Shown here piece after piece: positions 1 through 11,900 of a stretch of 64,000 nucleotides of DNA. The DNA is from Zelopaecilomyces penicillatus (Eukaryota; Ascomycota; Sordariomycetes; Hypocreales; Pseudodiploosporaceae): positions 1,116,001-1,180,000 of the forward strand of contig VCCP01000001.1 of the NCBI GenBank assembly GCA_005765155.1, read 5' to 3'. The translations under genes were made by a program, and so were the position numbers. The notes below the pieces were generated by a model. It was not told the DNA's origin. It did no database searches and saw only the letters and a program-made list of their open reading frames with translations. Position 1 is the stretch's first letter. Every line of letters starts with the position of its first letter.

Positions 1-1793
1 AGGCTCGTCATGGTGATGTGATGATGTGTCGCTGGGCAATGGGTGATGAGATTGGGCGGAAGGGCCGGCTTATGATGAAGCAGCTGGATGACCCTGAAAA
101 TGACTGCTCCCAGCCATGCGATGGCGAATCACTGACGATATGAAGGCGACGACGCAAGACCCTTCAAGCCATTGATCAGGCCAAACACCAAGCAGGCCAA
201 CGTGGCGCCAGTTCTTCTTTGTTGAATAGCCCCACTACTTGCATCCACGCTGGCTACAGCACTCTTGTGGCCAATGACCAACCAAACGTTGCCCCTTGTC
301 CGTCCCATCATGTGCCGCCGCCGACCGAACCGACGACAGCATTGTGCATCATCAGCAAGTGCCCTAGGAGGAGTTATGGATTGTGATGCTGCAAGTTTTC
401 TCTGGGCGGACTTTGGCTTTTTTGGCTTTTTAAAACGCAGCATCGTCCGGATAAGCGGAGAGCGCGAGGATGTCTGTACAAGGAGGGTCGTCTCAACCCA
501 CCAGAACAAACGTCTCAGCCCACCGGGCACTCAGCGGATCTCGCGTGATCCACAACGCCACTTATTGCGTGCCGTTCACCTGAGGCACGGAAGAAGCCGT
601 CAACAGAATAACTCCGTCTCCGGGTCTCCGACGGCAGAGACTTCGTTAAAGTAGTGACAAAGAAACAAAAAAAAAATCAATATTATTATTAAAATGTAAG
701 TGTAATTTGTACGCCGGATTACGAAATCAACAGAAGACGCAACTACCTGCTACTTCCTCAAATGGTCTATTGGATTTCAAGACATTAAAGACACATTTGA
801 ATTGGCAAAATGGGGGGTGTGAAGCAGCCCAGTGATGAGACACCGATTGCAGGATGACCCTCCATCTTGACGCCATACTCGACTCAATGATTGACGCATT
901 GATTGACGTAGACGTGATGCAGATTGATATCCGAATTAAGGCAATGAGCACCGCAAAGTGCCAACCATAAACCAACCCAAAACCCCAACAAGCCGAGGTG
1001 GCCCTGCAGAAGAAAAGGACCAGTAGCCTATGCACATGTGGAGATGTCCCCCCAAAGGCTGCGTTGTGAGTGGTCGACAAGCAAATGGGTGGTGTGGGTG
1101 TCAAGAGCAACTTGGTCTAGGGTGAATGAAATTTTTATCAATCAAATCTTATCAATCGATCAGGGCCCACCTTTGGTCTCCTGGAATCGGACCATCTCCT
1201 CAGGCGGGTGGTCTCTCTCAAAAGGCGGCGGGTGCGCTCGGGACACGAAGACACAAGTTTGCCCAAAATCTTCTTTCCAACCCCGCCTCTTTTGTTGGCA
1301 AAGAATACATTCATTTTACATCTCGATTGAGTTGAACAGGCTGGCAGTATTCCAGTGTGTGCAGAAAGTGCATCGCCATTCGCAGCTGTTAACAAGGCTT
1401 CAGACATCAGGTACTACAGGGACTCAAGCAAGGCGAAAGCCGAGATTGATTCATTACCTAGGTACCTACTTTACGGCCACTGGCATTCCTTCCCTGGCAT
1501 CACGACACAGCGCAGCTCCCATCGATTGATTGTTTGTGCTGGCACGCGATTCCTCAATTGCTCCTATTTCTCTCTTTTCAACGACACACAGTTTTTTCTC
1601 GCCCTCTACATTATTATATCTTTTCCAACAACTGCCCTGTTACGCCGGTCAGCTTCGGGCGCTGAGGTGCAGCGGACGGGTCTCCATCCTCGGACCTCCG
1701 AGCCATACGGCGAACTGCGCGCTACTGCCAGTCAGCAGCAGCACTCCGACAGGCTTACAACCCCCTACAAACGCCCTGCCACCACCCACCACA
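1..1793. other. Non-coding; upstream of hapX
   Basis: No convincing gene. Open frames here are short, unconserved in appearance and overlap on both strands. The stretch contains an A-tract near 667-676, two tandem GATA-type motifs at 1135-1157 (listed separately) and a pyrimidine-rich leader from about 1560 to 1790, as expected for a fungal 5' UTR. Confidence 0.6.
1135..1157 (-). promoter_or_regulatory. Paired GATA-factor motifs upstream of hapX
   Basis: TTATCAATC occurs at 1135-1143 and again at 1149-1157, which reads GATTGATAA twice on the minus strand, 14 bp apart. Each contains the HGATAR core. In Aspergillus the GATA factor SreA represses hapX in iron-replete cells through GATA sites. 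Placing that role here is inference from motif and position, about 640 bp before the start codon. Confidence 0.4.
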
Positions 1794-3686
1794 ATGGCAG
1801 GCTCCGCAACCATTGCTCCCGCATCATCACCACCTCCCTCTCATCAAGACGCCGGCACCGCCAAAGAAACCGCCTCCCGTCCGCCGCCGCTACGTCCGTC
1901 TTCATCTTCACAGGTACAGCAGCCTTTGCCAACAGCTGGGTCGTCGGTGGCAGTACCGCAACGAGCACCGCTTCCCAATAGGCCCAAGACCGGCACCACT
2001 GCAAAATCCGCCGCCCCGCTCCAGGCTGGTGCCTCACTTCCTCACATTTCTCTTCCGCCAGTGGACAAAATGGCCATGGCTGCCGTCATCAGCCCCAACC
2101 CGATGCCGGAGCCGCAGCCCATGCTATCAATGACCTCCAAGGAATGGGTTATCCCTCCTCGCCCCAAGCCGGGTAGGAAGCCTGCGACCGACACGCCGCC
2201 AACCAAGCGCAAGGCCCAGAATCGTGCTGCACAGCGAGCCTTTCGGGAGCGGCGTGCCGCTCGTGTTGGTGAACTGGAGGAAATGATGGATGAGCAGAAA
2301 AGGCTGCATGGCACAGAAGAACAAGAACTGAGAGACAAGATCCATTCTCTCGAGCTCGATGTTCAGTCGTTCAAGTCTCGATGTCTCCTGCTCGAAAACA
2401 TGCTTGAGCGGGAGCGCCAGGAACGGATCCGGGCAGAAACACAAGCAGAGACACTTAGGCTCCAGCAGAACCGGGAAATGTTGAGGAGTGACAGCTTGGG
2501 CGGATCCCAATTTCACTCATCCAGCCGGAACCCATTATCACAGCATCATCACCAAAGACACAGCACCTCCAATGACCACCAATCGCAGCAACACCGGGCT
2601 ACGAGACACTTTTCCATCTCTCAGATCATCACACCACCAAAAACCATGGGAGCGCATTCCCCTCACGAGTTACCAGATGCCCCTCTTACCTGTGGCAACT
2701 GCTCCCCTAACGGACCCTGCGCCTGTGCGGAGGAGGTCCTGGCTTCCGCCGCCGCTGCATGCAACAAGTGCGGATTTGGAACATCGTGCCAGTGCTTAGA
2801 TGAAGCTGCAAACTCCACTGGCCGAAGCCATGATCTAAAGCGCCCGGTATCCCCTTCTGGACAGTTATCGGGGGAAAAGCGGCATCGAAGTGACCCAAAC
2901 GTATCTGCAGTCACAGAAATCGACTTCACCACCATGGCACAAAAGCCAAATGAGGCCTTACAGGCTTCCTTCTCCCAACTGCCATCGATGGATACCATGT
3001 CGTTTCGGGATAGCTGCGGGTTCTGCAAAGATGGAACCTACTGTGTGTGCGCCGACACAGCGATGGCGACCCCAGCCATGACCCCTACTGAGACTCCACC
3101 ACCAACGTTCTCTAGGCAAACACGGACGCCCCCTCCATCGGAGTCAGACGTTTTCCCGCCTCCCATGGTCATGGAGATGACGGCAGAAGGCGCTGTCAAG
3201 CTGCCTCGCAGAAAGCCAGCTCGTGCAGACACCCAACCACAGGCAACTCAAGAAGCTCCTCGGGGTTGCGGCACCAGCGGACCGGGCACATGTGCTCAAT
3301 GCCAGGCTGATCCCAAGTCCGGCCTGTTCTGCCGGTTGATGGCTGCCAACTTGGATCGCAAGCAGGGTAAGCCAGGAGGCGGCTGCTGCGGAGGCAAGGG
3401 CGCAGGCGGAGGATGCTGCAAGGTCAGCTCAAAGCCAGAAAAGGTCACTCTGCCCAGCTTGCCCAGCCTAGGGCTGAGCTGTGCGGAGGCTTACCAGACG
3501 CTCGCCAGTCATCGCAACTTTGAGCGTGCGGCCGATGAGATCAGCTCCTGGCTTCCCAAACTCAAGGCCACTACCAAAGAGGAAACCAAAGTAACGCCTA
3601 TTGGCCGGATGCCGATTGAAGTAGAGGCAGCCAGTATTATGAGCGTCTTGAAGGAATTCGATGTCCGGTTCGGAAGGGACTGTTGA
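1794..3686 (+). CDS. hapX: bZIP iron-response regulator HapX
   Basis: Single-exon 630-aa protein that matches HapX, the nuclear bZIP partner of the CCAAT-binding complex. HapX represses iron-consuming pathways and induces siderophore functions during iron starvation. Residues 113 onward carry the Hap4-type CBC-binding motif MTSKEWVIPPRPKPGRK. The basic region starts near residue 138 (NRAAQRAFRERR) and is followed by a coiled-coil zipper. Four cysteine-rich regions begin near residues 300, 323, 408 and 492 (patterns such as CGNCSPNGPCAC and CGFCKDGTYCVC), and a CC-rich glycine segment lies near 531; these regions sense iron in the family. The frame stays open upstream to 1530 without an ATG, so ATG 1794 is chosen. 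The conserved C-terminal end (EFDVRFGRDC) is present, so the gene looks intact. Confidence 0.95.
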   Translation: MAGSATIAPASSPPPSHQDAGTAKETASRPPPLRPSSSSQVQQPLPTAGSSVAVPQRAPLPNRPKTGTTAKSAAPLQAGASLPHISLPPVDKMAMAAVISPNPMPEPQPMLSMTSKEWVIPPRPKPGRKPATDTPPTKRKAQNRAAQRAFRERRAARVGELEEMMDEQKRLHGTEEQELRDKIHSLELDVQSFKSRCLLLENMLERERQERIRAETQAETLRLQQNREMLRSDSLGGSQFHSSSRNPLSQHHHQRHSTSNDHQSQQHRATRHFSISQIITPPKTMGAHSPHELPDAPLTCGNCSPNGPCACAEEVLASAAAACNKCGFGTSCQCLDEAANSTGRSHDLKRPVSPSGQLSGEKRHRSDPNVSAVTEIDFTTMAQKPNEALQASFSQLPSMDTMSFRDSCGFCKDGTYCVCADTAMATPAMTPTETPPPTFSRQTRTPPPSESDVFPPPMVMEMTAEGAVKLPRRKPARADTQPQATQEAPRGCGTSGPGTCAQCQADPKSGLFCRLMAANLDRKQGKPGGGCCGGKGAGGGCCKVSSKPEKVTLPSLPSLGLSCAEAYQTLASHRNFERAADEISSWLPKLKATTKEETKVTPIGRMPIEVEAASIMSVLKEFDVRFGRDC

Positions 3687-4709
3687 GGCGGGGAATGACG
3701 AAAAGGTAGAACGGGCAATGGGATAAAAGTGCGTGCTCGCGCTGTATGTGCATTTGGGCAAACATATGGGGATCTCTTGGGCGTTTGAAAATGCATCATG
3801 AATACAACGACGTTTCTCTAGTTCTACCCATTGCTGTGCTAAGTTCCACTGAGCTGTGACGGTGTGTTAAACAAATGGTGCATCGTCTTGAACTAAATGG
3901 TCGTCGTGAATGTGGTTGAAACCCTCAAACAAGCGAAGTTGGGAACAGTGATGAGGATCTGAGTGCCCCTGCTTGCAACCCAAGTAGTTGTGTATGAGTC
4001 ACGAACAGATGTTGCTGGTACTGGGCAGCAAATATGTGCAACGTATGATATAGCTGCTCAACTAGAGTAGACACTTCTAATTCACGAACAATCGGTAATA
4101 TGTGTTACCCAGAAACTTCCTTGGTTGGTAAGATCGGTTTTTTTCAATGTCATAAGTCTAGGGTAGCTCTGAGTTATCAACATCTCAATATATCAAGCTC
4201 TAGAAGGTTAGGAGACAATGTTGTTTGATTCTGAATGTGTTGGAATTAACTTAGTATTCTATACTTTACATCTGTTTAGTTTAGTTTCCCAAGATTGGTG
4301 TTTTTACTGTTCAATGGCTGATTACTTATTCCCTGTTACTAGTCTCGGTAATCCCGACAGTGACTCCAAAAGTCTGGGAATAATGATAAAGTGTCAAGGC
4401 ATGGTCGCATGGTCACATGGTTATGTTTTTCTAGAAACAAACTGGGATTCGCGCAAAAGCATCATATATCGTGAATCCTGTACTATTTACTCCAAGTTCC
4501 ATCACACTCATGTAACAACGTGTAGCCGAGTTGGAACTCGTTTGTTAGGACATAACCAATTCACTCAACATGTCTACTTCCTATATTAATCATTCATCCA
4601 TCCATTCGACCAGCTCCAACATCTGGGACGTCGTAAAACATTCGTCATCATCAGTTTGAGTTTGGATTACTATATTTACCTAATTGCGAACGTCTAGATA
4701 AATCCAATT
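3687..4709. other. Intergenic, AT-rich
   Basis: This holds the hapX 3' region and the upstream region of the next gene. It is AT-rich with no recognisable gene or repeat. The 123-codon open frame at 4218-4589 has no family resemblance. Confidence 0.55.
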
Positions 4710-5950
4710 ATGGAAGAGGAGCGTGGTGAGAGCTCTGCCTCTGTAGAGTCAACCGAGGCTCCGCCCGCAGTAGTAACCACAGAGATTCAGCGACCAGCTG
4801 GGTACATAATTTGGACATATCTTATGAAGAACCTACCGGAGTTTAGATTATATAACGAATTACGCCAGAGGGTATGTATCATCATCTGCATATATATACA
4901 CATATATATATATAAACTTGGTCTATACTGGCTTATGAGAACTGACGGCGCCGACAGATATGGGAGAACCCGGTAATGGCGCAGCGGATTTGGAACCCAC
5001 GACGCAATTCTCTACTATCCGGAAACGATAATGTGTATGTTTTTCACAGTATGATGCAGAAAATTGCGGAAGAGATGCACCAGACTACTGGCTCGGCCTA
5101 TGTGTTCAAGAAAGTGCCCGGCCAACCAGCCAACATCCTGGATTTCTGCACGATGCCCAGTGGATTCCTTACTGCTGCACTGAAAATCAACATCGGGGCC
5201 AAGGCAACGGCGTTTAGCATGCCGTTTGAGAAATCTGCCCCCAAGATTTGGATTCCGGAGGGTGCGGACGTGGCAGTCAAGCATGTGGATATTGCAATGC
5301 TTGCTGCAGACATGGGCTGCACAGACATTGTGTCTGATGTTACTGAGCCCGAGCCCGAGCCCGAGGCTGAGCGTGAGCGGTATGTGATGGAACGACAGCT
5401 TGGTGACGACGACAAGTTTGGGCTCGTCTTCTGCGACGGCCACGTTATACATGATGCCGAGGAGCGACTGGTGTATCGAACGTGGTGGCGCAAGCAGCAA
5501 CGGATTAGCACCTCTCACCTTGCCCTGGGTTTGGAGCATCTGGTCCCGGGCGGCACATTGATTATGCTTCTTACGAAGCCCGAGGGCTGGGGCACTGCTG
5601 GCCTCATCTCTTTCTTTAGCAAGATCTCACACGTCCGGCTGTTCAAGGCGAGGTGCTATGTCGCGGAGCGGCCCTCGTTTTACCTGATTGCGACCAATGT
5701 GCAGAGCCAGAGCCCGCTAGCGATGGGACTGATGGAGCGGTGCAAGACACAGTGGAGGACGGCAGCGCTCGGCTCAGACGAAGAGTGCAAGACCGCCTTT
5801 GGTCGATATGATGGAACGGAGGAGGCAAGGTTAGTAGAGGATTTCGGGCCGGAGCTGGTAGTGCTGGGACGTGACGTCTGGTCGACTCAGGCTAGGGCGC
5901 TGACAATGGCACGGTTGGCGTTGCAGGGTCAGGGTCAGGGTCAGGGTTAA
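4710..5950 (+). CDS. FtsJ/RrmJ-like methyltransferase-fold protein
   Basis: Two exons, 4710-4871 and 4958-5950, give 384 aa. The intron has a GTATGT donor at 4872, a CTGAC branch-like site and a CCGACAG acceptor, and it joins in phase 0 (ELRQR to IWENPVMAQR). The protein resembles fungal FtsJ-like SAM-dependent methyltransferases. LDFCTMPSGFLTAAL matches the SAM-binding glycine loop, FGLVFCDGH supplies the acidic motif, and GGTLIMLLTKPEGWG matches the lysine-containing strand. Substrate is unknown; family members act on RNA. It has a Glu-Pro repeat around 5347-5369 and ends in LQGQGQGQG, encoded by a four-copy CAGGGT tandem that runs into the stop codon. The fold assignment is fairly safe; activity is uncertain because the PGGF-type loop reads MPSGF. 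Confidence 0.75.
5924..5950 (+). repeat. CAGGGT x4 hexamer tandem ending in the stop codon
   Basis: Four perfect CAGGGT units (5924-5947) encode the terminal QGQGQG-type residues and are followed directly by TAA. The permutation GGGTCA differs by one base from the fungal telomere unit GGGTTA, and the final unit plus the stop codon reads GGGTTA. Confidence 0.9.
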
Positions 5951-8900
5951 GCGCTGGAAGTTTATTGTAAGTTGGATGTGTTGGAGGAGAACAAGGATGG
6001 ATTGAATCAATCAAGGAAAGAAGAGGCACGAGCGAGAGCCAGCGCGCTTTCAGATAAGGCGCAGATGGGATTTGGCTGCGAGACGATGATGGATGCAACA
6101 ATTGTAAATGCCACGAAGACCTAATAAAAGCTACCTCTTGCTTGGCAACCTGCCTTATCCCTGGATGACAGGGCGTATTGCCTGTTTCGTCCTGCTGCAT
6201 GCGGCACCACTGGCCAGTCATGTTGTTGAGCTGCAAGATAACTGCAGAGGTCTACAACAACGGCGCCCAGCGACTACAGTGGTGTACATTAGCCTCTTGT
6301 CTACTGGCTAGTAGCTATTATGGAGGTACCGTTCAGAGGGTGTAATACCTGTAGATGTACCTGAAGGATGTTGGCAACGACCCGCCTAGGCTGGAACCAC
6401 ATTACACCGCCTAATTCGGCAACACGTAGAGCGACATGTATGTGAAAAAGGCGGGATGGACCAGACGGCGGAATTGTGTGTGAAATGGGGGGGTAGGCGC
6501 CGCAGAAACTACGTACGGTTGAGGCCACAGAGGCTACCTACAACCTACCGAACACCGCAGAGGCTACAGGCGCGGTGCGGCACGAGATCCAACGTGTAGG
6601 GAATCATGTGACGTTGAGCGATGCGGCGCCGTGTCGGAATGGATGGGAGGAACAGATCAGGCGAGGCTGGCCACAGAAGAGGCGGCCCAGGCTAGTGAAG
6701 CATAAGGGTTTCGAAGCGGGATGGGTGAATGAATGTGGTGTGCTCGCCGTATGGACAAGGCGTTTCTACGGATACGATATAACAATGCGATTACGGGCCA
6801 ACCAAAACAAAAAAACTCTAGAAGCTATACAGGTGGAAGTGGCCGGACTGGGCTTACAGTACAGCATGTCGCTGGGCTGACCTGAACCGAGGAGATGGGT
6901 CGGTCATGGACGCTTTGGTGTCCTTGCATGTCGGGGCCGACCGAGACCCAAGCCCAGCTTTCTCCTGGCTGATGGTAGGTATTTATCGGGCGATGCCAGC
7001 ACGGGCTTGTTCGCAGCAGCAACATGCGAAGGAGTTGGTACGATGGGTTGAGTGAGAGAGAGAGCGAAAGCAAGACGGATGGATGGACGAGTGGGTGGCT
7101 GGCCCGCCTTTGGGAGGCTCTTCGTTCTCTTGACTCCTTTGAGGGTGGTTGTTGGGGCCCCTGGCGCCTTGATTGGGCCCAGAGGTGAGCTGGCACACCT
7201 TTTGCTGCCGCATGGCGTGGACGGAGCAGATTGGGTGAGGGCTGGGACGTCTCGTCGTTGGTTCGTGGTTGGCGTGGATTGGATGGAGTTGTGGATGGAG
7301 TTGTGGATGGGGGTTTGTGGGAGGCGAATCGAGAGGGGGGGTCTGAGGGTGGCTGCTAGGGGGGGGAGATGCAATGCACGACGCACAATGCAGTGCCAAC
7401 TCATCTGCCATGACTGGGCGGACGATGCGATGCGACAGGTTTTCGACACTAACAGACGCCGTGGGCAGCAGCGTGCAGACGCAACCCGCAGACGCAAGCA
7501 GCAGCCCCCCCGGCCAGTCAAGCCCAGATGACTCTCACCTTTCCAAACGCACACCTGTGTCTTTTTTTTTTTTTTTTTTTGGTTGTTTTTAAGGTTTTTT
7601 TTTCATCCTTTTTTTTCATTTTTGCCATTCATCTGCTTATGACTATGACATTGAATGGGTGTGCCTTTGCCGAGCGGCTTTTTATGTACAGCAGGTTGGT
7701 ACAAGTACGAGAGTGTGTAAGCGTGAGCGTGACAACAGCAACAGGCATCCCAATCAACACCACCACCACCACTACCACCTTTTTTATTTGTCTTCCGCAT
7801 GTTTTGTTCCCTCTGTGCTGCTCCAGCCATCTATTTTCTTGTTTTTTCTTCTTTCTCGCTGTTGTTATTTTCTTTCCTTTTTTTGTGCAATCTGGCATCT
7901 GATGCGCTTTGAATCGGACACGTCCACGTTTCCGTCTCGGTTTGCCTGAAACTTGTTATCGATGCGCTGTAATAAATTGATCCGGAGGTTGAATGCTGGG
8001 TTCGGAGTATTGGTATTGGATATTTAGTGGTGTCTTGCAGAGGGGGGAGGGGGGGGGGGGCTGCAGAAATCATGGATGTCCCATGGCCAAGCCCTGATAT
8101 CGATGGATGCTTGTGCTTGTGCTGTGCTGTGTGTGCTGATGTGTGCTGTTCTGTGCTGTGCTATGCTGAGTGAGTGAGTAAGTATTAGGGGCCTGCGGCA
8201 GCCGGGGTACGGTCAACAAAAAACTCCCAAAGCCAGTACGCTGTCTGTACTTCGGGCGGCACAGCCAAGGTACAGCCGTCCCAGTGGCATCTTCACCCTC
8301 CAGCTCATAGGGCCCGGCCGTCAAGGGCATCAGTGGTGTTAGTGGGGGGAGAGGCCCGGCCAGGATAGGCCACGACTACCGGCCACTACCCCACGCTCCC
8401 CAACCAGCGCCCATGTACCCCCCCTCGTACCTGCCCTGTACCGGCCAGCTACAGCGCATCTGTCGCTGCGTTGTCTAGCCTTTGCCCACACCCCTCCTGC
8501 TCTTCTTCTCGGCCTCTTCAACCTCCCCCATCTCCAACTTCACCTCCATTCTATTATTTACATATACGTACTCTTCTGCCTTGGGACGACTGCGGAGCCG
8601 CCTTTCTTCGCATCTCCTCCCCCCTTTTACGCCGGAACTGGCCCTGCGCCAGAGTCCATACTCTCTTCTTCTCATACCCAAGACCCCCCCCTCCTCCCGA
8701 CAAAGCGCATTGCAAATCGCAGGCCCCCAAACCCGCCCGCTAGCTAAAAAGCCCTTGGAGCTAGGTCTCTTCATAAACATCTGCCGCCAGCCCTCACTCG
8801 TCCCTTTTCTCAGGAACGAGACCTGAGACGAAGATCCGTTTTCACTACACCGAACATAAAGGAACAAGCATCTTTTGCCGGATAGCCCGTTGGTAGCTTC

Positions 8901-8961
8901 GCACCGGAGCTGCTACTCGAGCCATACGGCATCGACGCTGCCGACATCTCATGGGAACACT
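5951..8961. other. Long non-coding stretch with low-complexity DNA
   Basis: No gene is supported. The largest frame (6904-7554, minus) is basic, Pro/Ser/His-rich and built from simple sequence. Visible features are a TGGATGGAGTTG tandem near 7277-7310, a T19 run at 7562-7580, a G12 run at 8049-8060, TGTGCTG-type repeats at about 8105-8165 and a pyrimidine-rich stretch at 8410-8830. The last is probably promoter and 5' UTR of the gene starting at 8962. Confidence 0.55.
7562..7580. repeat. T19 homopolymer
   Basis: Uninterrupted run of 19 T within a T-rich segment (7555-7620). It lies between genes and has no evident function. Confidence 0.95.
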
Positions 8962-11900
8962 ATGATTTCCATGCAACGCTCCCTTTCTTCGCCAGTTTGC
9001 ACTCGAACCTCCCCGCGTATGTCGTTGTGCAATGGCGTTTGCGCCTTGATTTGAAAATAGTGTTCGTGTACTGATTGTTCTTCCCGCTGCCATAGCTGTG
9101 TCACCCACGGTTACGCACAAATCAAGATCGCCTACTCCATCACCCGAGAGCCATGCGAACGCCGCCGCTCGACGCGAACGTTACCGATCCCGCAGCCCCA
9201 ACAAGACACAGGAAGCCACGCACATACTTCCTATCCGCCTGAGCGACGATGTTCCTCGCCGCGGCCGTCATCACCAGCGCCTGCAAGACATGGCCTCGCG
9301 GAGGCCCGTCGTAGCACAGCCCGACGTGCCAGCCTCGAACAGCGCACGACATGGTCCCAACAATCGCTCCGTGACACCGTCAAGTCTTGCCGTTGAGAAA
9401 GTACCTTCCAAATACCATAAGACGCCGCTTTTACAGGATGTGTCTCAGTACACCAATCCGCACCTGTCCCGAGATAACGAGAGCACCAGCCTCGAGGAGC
9501 TTGCCCACGTTGTACGCCTGTCCAAGTACCAGGAGCGCAAGCGCGCCAACACCCGGATCCGCCTGCAGAGGAGCTTGGTTTCGACTGCTCTGAGTGCACG
9601 CCTGACTCGCTGTGGAGAAACTGCCTATCGGTATCTGGTTGAGAACTTCCGGAAAGACGACAAGGACAACTTTTCCGCCCTGTACAACGCCATACACGAC
9701 GTGCAGAAGAGTTGCGATGAGCTTCGACGTTATGCCCTGGTTGAGCCCGAACTGGAGTCTTTATCGTCCGCTGCCCTTGGATCCTCAGAGAGTTTGGATA
9801 CCCCCACCAACTCCGTAGTTGGTACCGGTCCATTGAAGTCCATAGCGCCGTTTCTCCATGATATTTCCGCCTCGGCCCGGGAGTCCTTTTTAGATTTCAT
9901 ATCCCAGGTCCGGACTAACCCGGATTACTTGGCCACTCGAATATGCGCCCTGACCAGCTCTGAGTTGAACGTTTTCTTGAGTTTCCACAAGAGTTTGGAG
10001 CCGGTTGAATCAATTCTTCCATTCCACGGACGATCGGCTGCTCGCCCACACGCAAGTGCGTCTGGACGAAACACTTCTAATGCAGATATTGAGCGCCTGT
10101 TGTCATTCCAGCGACACGATCCGTTATCAATCCTCATCCATACGTGTTTTGCCAACTCCGCTGGACCTGACAGTTCCGAGGATCAGCGACGGACCGAGAT
10201 TTGGGCGACAGTGCTGGCTAAGCTCATCTCCGAGCCCAAATCGACGAGCGAGCACTTTCTAATCTGTGTTCTCAACATCTGGACCGCAATGAGGGATTGG
10301 TCTGGCAAATCCAACATGGAATGGTACCTGATGAAAATTCTTGAAGACGGCTCATTTCTGTTGGACCGCGCCGAAGATCAGCATGGTACCCGATTTAACC
10401 TCTCAGACTGGAACCAATCCGACGAAATTGCTGCCAGGGAATTCTACGACAAGGCCGTTGATGATCTGTTTGAACTTGTCGATGACGAGGATGCCACTGG
10501 AATCCCCGAAGGCCTCCTGGAACTTGGAAACGCGATCCTCAGGAAACTGGACGACAAATACGTGGATAATACTTCCAAATGGCTTGTCTGGAGGTGCCTT
10601 TTCTTTGTGTTTCTTCTCGGCGTGATAATTCACCCTGAGTCTTATGGTATGCTAGCTGAGTATCACATCACCCCGTATGCCAGAGAGAAGATTCTCAAGA
10701 AAGTTGCCATGAAGGCCCATGAATACGTTTCCAGCATGTGGAGTGGCAAGCCTTCCGCCACCTGTGTTCCCGTCAATGTCCCACCAAAAATCAAAGGCCA
10801 CGTTGAGTCTATTCTGGACCGCTTCCAAGGTTCCCGGTCTAAGGTCCCTGCTGCCAAACTGTTGCCCGCCAGATCCATTACATCCTTGAGAGAAACCGTG
10901 GAGGTTCATCCATACCTGGTGATCAGCCCTGCTGACATAGTGACCCTGGTCAATGCCCTATTCCCTGAAAGGAGACCCCAATCGGCAGCCTCCAGTTTTC
11001 GGTCTGGTCCAGCCTCCATTTCAAACTTTTCAATCATTTCTCAGTCACTATCCATGGGTGGCAACTCTAGGAATTTTGACACCGCCTCCATCATCAGTAC
11101 TACCGCTTCTGTGCTGAGCGATGCAACAACCTCGCGAGATCCCATCTTCTATGATATGAATACAGCAACACCGCAACGCTATTCGCCCCCCTCCAGTGAT
11201 CCTGAGGAGCAGCGACGGCTAAATAAGTATGAGGACGACGGATACCGCCTGAGACTTGCCCTTCATGAAATGAAACAAAATCTTGGTGCCGATGTGATCC
11301 GGGGATCTTGCCACCCCTGCGCCGAGCGTTGGGTCGTTCTTTTCATTTCACCAGACGGAAAGAATTTATCAACTCATATGACATATGACCCTGACGATGA
11401 CCTCGACGATGAGGAGAACTCCTCTAGCACTGATACAGATGAGGATGATGCCAACGATGGACCAGAGCTGGGAAAAGACTATCACCAGCTTCGTGACTCG
11501 ATTCTCAAGCTCGTGGAAGATTATGAAATCCCTCGCTACCTGGAGCCTGAGGCTCCCCGAGCTCAGCTCAGCAATCGAGCTTCAGGGCTGAAGAAGTACA
11601 AGTCCAAAAACAAAATCATCACACCCGAAAAGTCCATGTCGAGCCGTAATCCGTATAGGAGACAGGTCAAAGTGGATACAGCTCTCTCATCATCGGAGGC
11701 ACTACCTCGTCATGATGTCTCTGCGTCTAGCACTGGCGGACGGCCTGACAAGCACGAAGCTGTCTTGATCACTATGTTGAAGGCGGCTTCATCCCAGTCT
11801 AAAGCCCAAGCTGATTTTGTCTCTTCCCATGTGTATTGGAAAACCCTGAACCAACTCACCGCGCTGGTGTCAGGCTCTCTCCGTGAGAACGGCTTTGCAG

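Noticed and set aside
1530..1793. Longer N-terminus for HapX
   Set aside because: The frame is open but has no ATG before 1794, and the extra residues resemble translated leader sequence.
6904..7554. 216-codon minus-strand open frame
   Set aside because: Composition follows simple-sequence DNA; no domain, no plausible start context, and several frames are open in the same place.
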